64,000 nucleotides of DNA from Trileptium ribeirensis (Eukaryota > Nematoda > Enoplea > Enoplida > Thoracostomopsidae): positions 1 through 64,000 of the forward strand of contig JASANE010003323.1 in the NCBI GenBank assembly GCA_030248225.1, given 5' to 3'. The position numbers and the translations under genes were made by a program. Below the pieces are notes generated by a model. The model was not told the origin of the DNA, searched no databases, and saw only the letters and a list, made by a program, of their open reading frames with translations. Shown one piece after another: positions 41,301 to 52,600 of the stretch (positions are counted from its first letter, which is position 1; each line of letters begins with the position of its first letter).

Positions 41301-41432
41301 TTATTGTAAATTTTTACGAACAACGTTTTTTCTGGGGCTGGGACTGCTTACCACATTTTATAGTACTAGGAACTTGTCCCATGGCCAAGAAAGTGAATTC
41401 TGAGTGTATATCCAAGGAAAGAGAGTTTCATA

Positions 41433-42110
41433 TAGCTATGTAGAGCTTCATCTGAATAAAATTACCCCAACCGCAGCTGAATCGCTCGAGTCGTTGAGGA
41501 AATATGGCCAATTTAGTGTTTTCGGGGTCCCAAGGGCACATTTACAATCTATCTTAATCCAATCCTGCTCGACGGTGAGCTCAATAACAATCCAGCGTAT
41601 ATAGCTATATAGGGCTTTGCTTTCTGAACTAAATGAGCCAAATCTTAGCCGAATCGCTCCAGTGGTTGAGGAGATATGGTCAATTTGGTGTTTTCGGGGT
41701 CCCAAGAGCTAATTTACAATCCATCTTAATCCAATCCTGCTCGACAGGTGAGGCCAATAGCAACGCAGCGTATACAGCTATTTAGAACTTTGCTTTGTGA
41801 ACAAAATGAGCCCAATCTTAGCCGAATCGATCCAGTGGCTAAGGATATATTATCAATTTGGTGTTTTCGGGGGTCCCAAGAGTCTATTTTAAAACCCATT
41901 TTGACCCAAGCCTAGAGTGTAGCGCGCCAACAACAATATCTAATCTACGTAGCTTATTTTCTGCTAAAGTTTCTGAACAAAATGAGTCAAAATGGGGCCA
42001 GATCGCACCTGCGGTTGTCAAGATATGACTCATAATTTGTTTTGGTGGGATTTCTAGGGACCCTATCTAACCCTGTCGGACCCCCTTTTGAGGGGCAAGG
42101 AGTTGGAATC
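41433..42110. repeat. Four diverged tandem units of about 172 bp
   Basis: TAGCTAT(G/A)TAG-type starts occur at 41433, 41602, 41775 and 41950. Each unit has AATCTTAGCCGAATCGCTCC, ATGGTCAATTTGGTGTTTTC and GGGGTCCCAAGAG in the same order. Divergence rises toward the last unit. Period and some words resemble the 169-bp units at 2.6-3.2 kb. Confidence 0.8.
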
Positions 42111-42119
42111 GGGTTTTGC

Positions 42120-42332
42120 GTCTAACTAAAGGCTAAAGGGCACAAATAGAGATTTCAAGCTTTCGAATGAGGTATCGCACGATCAGATCTGCCTATCAGA
42201 AGTTGAGTTATGCATGTCACCCCAAAAAATTCACAAACAGACGCTGCCAAATTTCACACTCCTGGCTAGTAAGAATTCTTCGCTTCGCCCGTTTCACTCA
42301 CTCACTCACTCACTCAGAATTCAATAACACAA
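42120..42332. repeat. Repeat end: CTTCGCCCGTTTCACTCACTC and GAATTC
   Basis: Homologous to 16730-16905. It ends AAGAATTCTTCGCTTCGCCC, a (CACT)n-type run at 42296-42315, then AGAATTCAATAA. Confidence 0.55.
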
Positions 42333-42348
42333 AGTATGTTTTATTTTA

Positions 42349-43178
42349 TAGGGAACGACCGAATACCTAATTTCACTGAATATCGAATATTTTGTCCCTA
42401 CTATTCGGCCGAATACCGAATGCCGAATACCGAATAGTTGTTCGCAACACCTATGTATGATGAGAAATCTATTAATCTCTAACTCTATAAATCCACCACT
42501 GTATGTACGTGCACCATGCAACAAGTCGTTTTATGTTGTGTTGCTGAGTCAGCGATAGTTTTTGTTCGATGAATTTTTTTGCTTGGTGCTCTCGTTTGTT
42601 AAGTTGAAGTTATAATTTTGTTTTTTTATTGATTTTTTAATTGATTGCCGGAATTATGAAGAGTGTCACCATTTGCGATTCACTTCTGAAACATTCACGA
42701 TGGTCAAAGAAAACGAACAAATCCTGCTGCATTTAGACCCCAAAGTATTAATTTCGCAACTATTATGGCAGCGAGATAGTGCACGGCTGGTGAAGAACAT
42801 AACTGTGGTGATCGGAACATTCGATCCGGCTGCGAACTGAATTGATGAGTCTCAAACGCATCTTGTCTTGCCAAAGTTGCAACACGTTGGACATATTTAG
42901 CGGTTTGCAGCATCATTATCAGGACTCCGGCCGTAAAATTAGGATATCTAGTGGGCATATTTTGACTCTATTTTTCAACTAACAGCGGCCAGTCAACTAT
43001 TCGGTATTCGGCCGAATATTGCCAACTATTCGGCCGAATACCGAATACCTACTATTCGGCCGAATACCTACTATTCGGCCGAATACCGAATACCTACTAT
43101 TCGGCCGAATACCTACTATTCGGCCGAATACCGAACACCTACTATTCGGCCGAATACCGAATATTCGGTCGTTCCCTA
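42349..43178. mobile_element. hAT-like non-autonomous element with ATTCGGCCGAATA arrays
   Basis: The left end TAGGGAACGACCGAATA and the right end TATTCGGTCGTTCCCTA are 17-bp inverted repeats. Subterminal tandem CTATTCGGCCGAATACC units lie at 42400-42438 and, in larger number, 43000-43165. Each unit is itself palindromic. The interior (42450-42980) has no intact transposase; the frame at 43019-43315 is just the repeat. No target duplication found. The end type resembles known hAT families, but the class is inferred. Confidence 0.75.
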
Positions 43179-43635
43179 GTAGTTTCTCTAGGTGCTTAAT
43201 CCACAGGTTCTTACAATTATTCCTGATCAGGGAATTTTTCAGTTCCTGGGAAATTTGTTTAAAATACGTAGTTATGCAAATATGTACGTGTGCTGATGCA
43301 CGTGAAAAAACATAAAACGGAATTATTACTCAGTTATTTGTAGCTACACAGTATCGCACATCACAACGATATTTACTTGTCAGTGGTAATCTGTTTAATA
43401 CAGTTCGTTGATGCGTTATCCGCTGTATCTTTCCTGCAAGAACTTTTATAAATTGAGTAAGAGTATGAAGGCACAATGCTTTCCAAAGTATTTCGGCGAG
43501 ACAGCTTTACATCCATGTGTAAAGTTATCTTGTTATAAATATCTATATTTTGTTTAGGGTATACGCGCGATATTTATTTCGAGGAGTTTTGCTTCGCATT
43601 TTGTAGCTAAAACAGCATCAATATCCGTACTTGCA

Positions 43636-43644
43636 ATGTCAAGG
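43636..43644 (+). CDS. MACROD: MACROD exon 1 (MSR), tentative
   Basis: ATGTCAAGG followed by donor GTTAGT. The assignment rests only on an ATG in the right phase before a donor upstream of exon 2, which has no in-frame ATG. The alternative start is the ATG in exon 3 at 48810. Confidence 0.4.
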
Positions 43645-46600
43645 GTTAGTTTTCTTTTATTTAATTATTATAATCTGGGATTCTTGAATTTTACTATTGC
43701 GCATTTATGAAAGTTGCAATTTCTGTCATCTCGACATTAATGTTGGTGTTCTTTACATTGTGCTTGTTTATCCATTTTAAATATTTATCTTGGAATTATC
43801 AATAGTCAACGTGAAGCAACAGTGTTTCTGACGTACTGTAATCAGAATTAAATTTCTGCCGGTCAGAATTTGGAATTCTGTTTAGGACTTTGAGACTTGA
43901 AATTAACTATAAGACATTTACATATAAATAATTTGTCTTGCAAACTTTAGTTTTTGTTTCGATTGCACAATAAATATGGAAATTAGTGTTGCTTTATTTT
44001 TAACCCTACATAATAAAATCATTCAATCTTGCTTTTCGAATCGTATATAAAATATAATATAATACAGTTATTGACTGGGACACTTTAGGAAACGCTAGTT
44101 ATGCAAAAAAGTAGTTAGTTGTAATATTTTATGGCGATTTTTGAGTGCAGGCTTTATAGGACGCCAAATCCAGTCTTTTTAGTTTGTTGCGCAGAATCAT
44201 CAACGCTTATCTCAAAAGCTTTTTATAGCAGTTTGCTTATTGTCGTATTGATTAAAATGTTAACTCTACTAAAATTCATGAAAAATCATTAAATGAATTT
44301 TATCAGCCGAAGAAAATTTTTCCTTCTAGACTGGAACAAGAACCTATAAGGATTCCATGTAATTGTCGATATGGACACATGTTCACAAACCTAGGAATCA
44401 CCCATTATGTCTGGCATCGTATTTTAAAGTATACTAAGAAATGACATTTTTTAATAGGTTTTGTTTTAAGAAGGCATAAAACAAAAGACATATTTGCAAC
44501 ACACAGCGATACAGTCACATTGAGAAATACAGGTGAATCTTTCGCGAAAGATTCAGAAATACTTATAAATTTATTTAGTTGAGGACGTGATCCCTCATAA
44601 AAAATTTCTGAATGTGTAGCAAACGGATCGCCAAATTGTTTTTATTTCTGGATGCTTGAAACGTCGATACAGATCATTTAGTGATGTGTTTGCTATTATT
44701 AGACAATGTGGATATTAACTGTTTGATTTTGCATTTTAGACCGATAGTCCCTTAACGAGATCTAACGTTCTCGCCCAGCAAATTGGTATGTGCAATTATA
44801 ACAAGAGATTGAAGTATAAAAAGTACTTTTGCTACTGTACATAGTAATAATGTGCGTAGTCGACGACAAAATGGTATTAAACTACCGCTGGCCTCTAATG
44901 CATCAAATTGGAGAAACTAGCAAATTTTGTGTTAAAGCGACAGCTTAGTAGAGAAGAAGGATGTCCCATAATAACATTTATAGCAAAAATATACATACAT
45001 AGTTACCAATATTTGCCTTTTATTGGTTAAAAACAACAAAAATGATATCTCTTCAAATGCTCGAGCTATATAGGTATTTTTGATCTCATTTTGTAGAGGT
45101 CGTAAATTAGTGTGTACTGCTATTGTTATTATTATTGGGTCGAGACGGGAGTGGCCTCTAATGCATCAAATTGGAGAAACTCGCAAATTTTGTGTTGAAG
45201 CGACAGCTTAGTAGAGAAGAAGGATGTCCCATAATAACATTTATAGCAAAAATATACATACATAGTTACCAATATTTGCCTTTTATTGGTTAAAAACAAC
45301 AAAAATGATAATATCTCTTCAAATGCTCGAGCTATACAGGTATTTTGATCTCATTTTGTAGAGGTCGTAAATTAGTGTGTACTGCTATTGTTATTATTAT
45401 TGGGTCGAGACGGGTGTTTCCTGGGCCCATGAACCCAAAATACACGAAAATGGTTAATTTCCGCAATTATTAGTCAAGGTACAGTCGCGGCCAAAATTAA
45501 CTGCAGTCGAAATCGAACGAAATCGAAATTGATCAAAATTTCATTTAATCGCAGTCGACCAAATTTTCAATACATTTCGATGGATTATTTTGCACATATT
45601 TCTGAGCACGACTGTATATGAATGTTTTGGTCTCATTTCATAGAGCAAAAATTCATGGTTCATTTTGCAATTAGATGATTAATTTAGCTGTGTACATCTC
45701 TCTAAATTACGTATTCAACATTCAGAATTCACCTCCTTAGCGATAAGCACAGGCGCGACCACCGAAGGGCCCGGGGGGGGGCCTGGGCCCCCCCAATATT
45801 TTGCCGGCCCTGAAAATGCAAGTTGATATAGGCGAGTTTGTGGCTGTCGGCACCGCTCTCCCCGCACCATCCCTTCATGTTTTTGTGACGTCTCACTGGC
45901 CGGCGGACAGTTTGAGGGACCCGGTTTCCGTTTCCGAGGACCAGATTGACGAGGACCAGGGTCTATAAGCTTTAACCGATAGCGATAACCAAAACTGATT
46001 TTATTGATTGTTATACATGTTATATCTAAATTTTACAATTACAGGAGTACTATACTAAAATAACTTTGTTTACTCTAACTTTACTCTACATAAACAACTA
46101 ATGACCGAGATTATGGATAAATTTCTGAAACAGCAAAAACCAACGAGCAGCAGTAGTGCCGAGCGTAGCGAGCAAGAGGAGCAACCTGCGTCAGCGGTCA
46201 CACAAGCGCAGGAGCAACCTACAAAGGTTCCCAGGCTAGACTCTGCAACAGCCCCAGATGTCTTGAAACACGATAAACCGTATCAACCCGATGTCAAATT
46301 GTTCCCAGTTCAACAGGCACATGAGGGCGGCAAAGATAAAACTTTGTCGATTTTCGCAGATTCGGTTGTCCGACAGATCCGTGGCGAAATAGCCGATAAC
46401 CACTTCTCGATTATTGTCGACGGTACGCAGGACTGTACTGGTACTGAACAAGAGAGCATATGTTTCCGTTATGTAGACGATGATTTACGCATTCACGAAG
46501 AATTTGTTGGCCTATATGCTTCTCCGGATGAGACTGCTGCAACCCTTTTCAAGGTCGTTTTAGACGTTTTGTTGCGCCTCAACCTATCGACCGACCGATT

Positions 46601-49600
46601 GCGCGGGCAAACTTATGACGGAGCTGCCAATATGGCTGGATTTTACTCCGGAGCACAGGCCAGGATTAAGAATGTGCAACCTCTCGCTCTTTACGTACAT
46701 TGTGGGGCTCACTGCACCAATCTGGTCGCCCAACATAGCGTTGGGCAAAGTGCATTTGCGATAGATTCCGTTAATCTGGCTCATGAGCTGGGGACATTAT
46801 ACGGGAGGAGTTCTAAGATGCGTCACTTGTTTACCGCTCTTTCAGATCAAGTAGAAACCAACTCAAAGATCCTGCGTCCGCTTTGTCCGACCCGCTGGAC
46901 AGTTCGAAGCCCAGCCATTGCTCAACTTCTGAAAACGTACCCAGCAGCATACAGCTCTCTTTCGGAACTCAGTGATTCATTACAAGGAGCTCCCGCCAGC
47001 CAGGCGCGTGGGCTTCTTCACAGGTTTGAGGAAGGTAACACTGTCATGGGCCTTAAGATAGCGTTGACAATTTTAGAACCACTGGAATCGCTTAATTCGG
47101 CGTTGCAAAGCAGGTCGCAGACGGTTTCCGGAAGTTTAGCTGCAGTTGGCATTGTTAAATCATCGTTGTTACAAAAACGGAATAAGGAATATTTCCACGA
47201 TCTCATACTTGAAGTTAATAAGACAATAGAAGATAATGGCCTGCAGCCGCTGTCTACTCCTAGGAGCCGACGACCGCCCGGTCGCTACACCGGTCCAGGC
47301 GCTGCTCATCAATTCGAAGGCCCTGAAGATTATTACCGCAACGAATTTTACAGAGTAATCGACGGGGCGTTGGCGCAATTAACTGATCGCTTCGAACAGC
47401 CCGACCTTTCGAAATATGAACAATTGGAAAAACCACTTCTCACCGGCCAAACTAATGCTGACCGATCAGTATTCCGAATTTAGCGATCTTCTTAAAAGCC
47501 AGCTGGAAATGTTCAAATCTCAAAACGAGTACAACAGTCTTGCAAATGCGGTTGACATTATAAAAGCTTTCCCGCCTGAAGTTCGATTGTTTCACCAGGT
47601 CGAACCGTTAGCTAGACTGTGCCTCGTGCTACCTGCATCTTCCTGTGAAGCTGAAAGGAGCTTCAGTTGCCTCCGTCGTCTTAAAACCTGGGTACGCTCG
47701 ACAATGAAACAATCACGACTAACTAACGCGGCTGTCTGTCATTGCCACCGGGAACGCTTGGACAATCTTGACATTGAAATGGTCGCCAATGAATTTATTT
47801 CAAGAAACGATTCCCGGAGGAATACTTTCGCATGAACAGGTTATGCATGAGTGAACTTGTGACGGTGTTGATACACTGCAGGGATAAATTTAAATTCAGT
47901 TTTCAAATTCAGAGTACTCAATTTTGCTTCATTATAATGCTATTTTTTCGAGTCAAGAAGTCAATTTTTCTCCGGGCCAAATCTTCAAATTTTCGGAAGT
48001 CCGGGCCCCCCCAATGTTCAGAACGTGGTTGCGCCACTGGCGATAAGACAAACTACTAGTTTATTACGTTGCCGCATAGCTGTTGATTTCTCTTATTTAA
48101 CATTTAAATTTTTTAATCCAAATTTTCAATGTAGTTTGGAATTCGCTGACCGAGAAGCCTCTGTATTAAGTTGCCGAATTTCACTGTTTTTAACAGTACT
48201 GTTTTATAAACATTGTGAATCAGTCGAACAAAGGTTGAATGCTGTCGGACCAGCATCGAACGCATAACAGTCGTTTATGGCGATAAATATTTATTATTTC
48301 AACTTATTTAAGTAGCGATTTTATAATGGTATAGAGTTAAATAGTTTTGGTTTGTATGAGCGCACACCCGTTATCACTTACGTGTACATAAATCGAGCAT
48401 GATACAAACTGATTTATGTAGTTCGGCAGCAAAACTGATAACCAAATCAATGCGCTTTATTAGTAAACGCGAAGTTACTATTTGCTTTCAAGCTACTACA
48501 TATTCAATATTAGTAGTATGTAATATACCATGCACGGGCTTCCTAGGAATGAACTCCATTCTTCCAACGACTAACTACGCTATTTTCAATATATTTCGTA
48601 ATTTTTGAGAGGGCAACTTTTTCCTCTAAAATCAGAAAGCAGAGTTGGCTCGATTTTAACACCAGCGCCAAATTTTCTACAAAAGCTGAGATTCCGCCTA
48701 AGTTGAACAGTAATTTGCTCTCAAATATTTTGTTAAAGTTGGTGGAATTTAGTTTTTTTAATTCGTAACAGTTTAACATAATATTATAGACGATCTCGGT
48801 GTAACGAAAATGTGGAAGGTAATTTTAATATTTTACATGACATTTACATAGTGCGACACTATCAGCGGTATTGATGAAAGCAATATTGATCAACGGTGAT
48901 AGTATTTCGTGAACATTTTTGATCTTCTAATATAAAATTAGTGCTTCACTTAGTAGAGAGTGATTTATGAAAATTATGTCAACATGAGGTGTCCTTGTGG
49001 TATTGGTGTCAGCTTTTTGATGGCCCAAAGTATCAATTTGTCGATAAATAAAATGAAGTATCTCTGTCACAGCATTATGAAAACGTACATAATTTGTAGT
49101 CGTCCGCTCTTCCCCGGGAGTGGTTGCGGATAAATGGGATTGCAGTCGACCAAATAGTGGCCGTAGTCTCTTTCCGCTATTCGGGAACGTGAGCTGTCGT
49201 AAACGTTGTTGAGCATTATGTGTTTTGAGTTTTAGTGGATCACTATCCTTATGCAGAATACTATGATTAACAGCTTATTGCATTTAACTTTTTCGTCAAA
49301 TCGTCCTTTTTCACGTTAAGTTCAAACATTTTTGTAGTAAGGCGGCAATAATTGAAATCTTCAAAATTCGACAAATTTAATTATTCTACATTATGTTCGC
49401 TTGAGCTTCACGATCGGTCAAGTATCGATTTTAGAGAAATATAAAGCCATGACGATCGAGCAGAAGCGGAAGCTGTATGCTTGTGGCGACGGATATTACA
49501 CACTAAACGACTTGCCGACGTATCCGGTGCATTACAAATCCAAGCATCTTAAAAAATCAGGTTAATCACATATCATAATATATGAACCGAACACAGAGTT

Positions 49601-52600
49601 CAGTGTAGTTCCATAGTAGTTAACACGGAGCAAGTGAAGCGAGCGGAGTTTCCGCTAAAGGTACTAGGGGAAAATCGTTGAAATTTTTATGTCTGACGCG
49701 GTTTTCCTAACTCAACATCGATTGGATGGATTTTGGAAAATTCTTTGTTCGATAACAAAAATAATGACACCTTCGTTGAATGCGAACAGCTCCGACCGCA
49801 TATTTTTTTGTCAAAATGGCAAAAAACAGGTTTTTAAGAGTTCTTTGCCAGATCTGGACATACGGGTACCAGTCTTTCGCAGCTTGTATCTCACGAGATA
49901 AGCTACGCATCGAAAAATGGGAAGGTTTGAAGGGTTTTACGGCCGACGAACAGCATTTCCAAAATGTGGCTCGTGTTTATTTGTTTGGTTATGTACTGCC
50001 TTCGGGGCATCAGTATTGGTTTGCGTATAGGTTTTTCTGAACGCAGCTTCTCTGGTTATCTAGAGTCCCGCACATATTATGTATTTTCATGCTTTTTCAA
50101 GGTTTTCACTGGCGTCAAAGAACCCGATTTCTCAAATATAGTATACTTCCGGTAGTTTACTTACGTTTTTCGTACAGGACATCAAAAATATTGTCTATGG
50201 GTTACTTCACGAAACAACGTCATTTAGTCGGGGGTGGGGGCTACATCGGCACTTTTTGGCCCATAGCACAAGTCTTTTGGGAGGAAATTTAGTGTCGCTG
50301 TGAGATGTAGTAATAGCATGTCCGACGGTCATAATGAGGTATGGTGGCCCTCTGTACCCCTAACATAGCAGGAGCCAGAGGCCTTCAAACCGGATTGGCC
50401 AAATGAAGCCAGACACAGGTCCCACTATAAGCGTTCGTCGTATCGCCAGCACGTGACACATATTATGTGTGTTTTTCGTTTCACTGTGATGCTTTGGTAT
50501 TTGCTAATTTTTTCGCAAAAACTTGGGAGTAAACATTGACACTGAAGCTGACGTCAAGCTTCCGAAAATTTTTTTCGTGACATGTAGCCTCCCCACCAAC
50601 CAAGGTCAAATCTGGCAGCTTGCATGCGCTGGTAAATAACGCCAAAGTGCACTAGCGCCAAAAATGCAATATAACGGTAATCGTAATCAGTACAGGTGTT
50701 ATTGAAAAAATGAATATCAGCGTCTGTCCATGTATTGTTTGATTATGAGGTCGAAGGTCATAAAATGCCAAAAATGGAGTATGCAAAATGTAGCCCCCGG
50801 ACCTTACGAAAATTAGATTTAAAAAAGCCAAAATTAGCATAAAGTGTTACAATAGGCCGGATAGAAACATAGTAACGCCCCACTAGAATCGACTCATGTA
50901 TTAAAATTTTTTAATGAAAATGTAGCCCCCTCCCCGACCAGTAGCCCCCTCCCCGACCGGTAGCCCCCCTCCACCCTACCGGTAGCCCCCTCCCCCCCCC
51001 CCGACCACATGTATAATAAAAGAAACCGAAGGTGACAAGAACCATATTAGTATATAAGTTCATCATCATTCATCATCATTGCACCATGATATGGGGCCGT
51101 GTTGTTAACTGGGTAGCTAGGGAACCCTTCTGCTTGCCCGCACATCTATTCTTCGCATTGTCCTTAGTATCATCACCTAAATGTAAGTTAATCATACATA
51201 AATTGTGTTTGTTTTACAGCAGCAGCGTTTTAAAATAAATCAATCTCCAGAAGTAGCCAAAGTTTCACGCAATGTATGTTGTAGGAAGGTGTAGCTCCCT
51301 CCGACCTCAGTTGTAGCCCCCGACTAACACATATCGGGGTGCCGATTTTTACAAGGCCTAAGGACCTGCCTGAAATTTATTGTCGGACATCCTCCACTCA
51401 TGGTTGGTTTGTGAGCATTAAATGGTATCATACGGTGCCGTCTCCGTTGCGCTACAAAAACTTCTGCGACAGGCTTGTTCTAAATTGGTCGATTTTTAAC
51501 CATAATCGGTCCCTAGCTGCACCAATTTTAGGTCGCAAATCCTCCAAATGGCTTGACTGTGACCCTTTTGGTCCGACTTGCAGGTTCACATGTCACTGCG
51601 TTACCCTACAGAATAATGACTTATTTTGGATTAAAATTTGACCCCCAGGGGTACCCTTTGCAACCCCTTAGCAGGTTTCAGGTAGCTCGTTTTGCATAGA
51701 GACATCGATATTCCAAAAATTCAGGGTTTTTATTCCGGAAGTGGTCTAGACACTGTACATACGAAAACGTTTCATTTTGGCTTCAAAAATTGTTTTTCAA
51801 AAGTACATGGTTTCGCGAAATGACCCCTATTTAGGTTTTCGATGGGCAGAATACGGTGGCTTTCTTAACTAGAGTTAGAGTCCAGCACGAATATTTCATA
51901 CCTTTTCAGAGGTAGTTGTTTTGCAGAGGTTTTGGTTTAGGTTCACATAACCCGATTACCAGAATCTATCCTTTCTTCAGTAGGTTGGTACATGGCATCA
52001 AGAATAGTCTACATAGAATTTTTTCGGTATGCTGAATAGGAAGTTTTGGTTATCTAAAGCCTACCACGAATACTTCATGTGTTTTCAGTTTAGGCTCAAC
52101 GAGGTTTTAGGTTTTGCAATCGGTTCAGCGTTCCAGCGGTTTTACGATGTTATATACTGGGCTCTCCATTCCCTGATAATTTTGCTGGGAGGGCAGGTTT
52201 GGATCCAGGGGGCATTTTGGCGAAGGAAAAACGGTTACAAATCATGTCAGAAACGTTCCAAAACGTTTTTATGGATAGAAAAAGCGATTTTGAAGCAAAT
52301 TTTGGCAAAATTTAGGAAATTTTTGGGTTCCAGGCGGAAGTTTAGTACAAATTTTGATCACACTTTATATTGTTCGGTGGTGTTTTGATCGATCGGAAAC
52401 AAAAATTTTTTACCAAGATGTGTTGAACCGGAGGAGCCCAAAATTTTGCCAGGGAGCACGAACCGATGGGCGCATCGTTGTTGTCATCGGCACTTGAAAA
52501 TGCTAGGGGCCACCATTTCACCCCAATTTGGAGAGTCCAGATATACATCAAACACAGCCTGTAATAGCTGATTACACAAAATGACAACGTATAAAAGAAA

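Noticed and set aside
43019..43315. 98-codon frame with RPNTEYLLFGRIP repeats
   Set aside because: It is the ATTCGGCCGAATA array of a hAT-like element read as protein.
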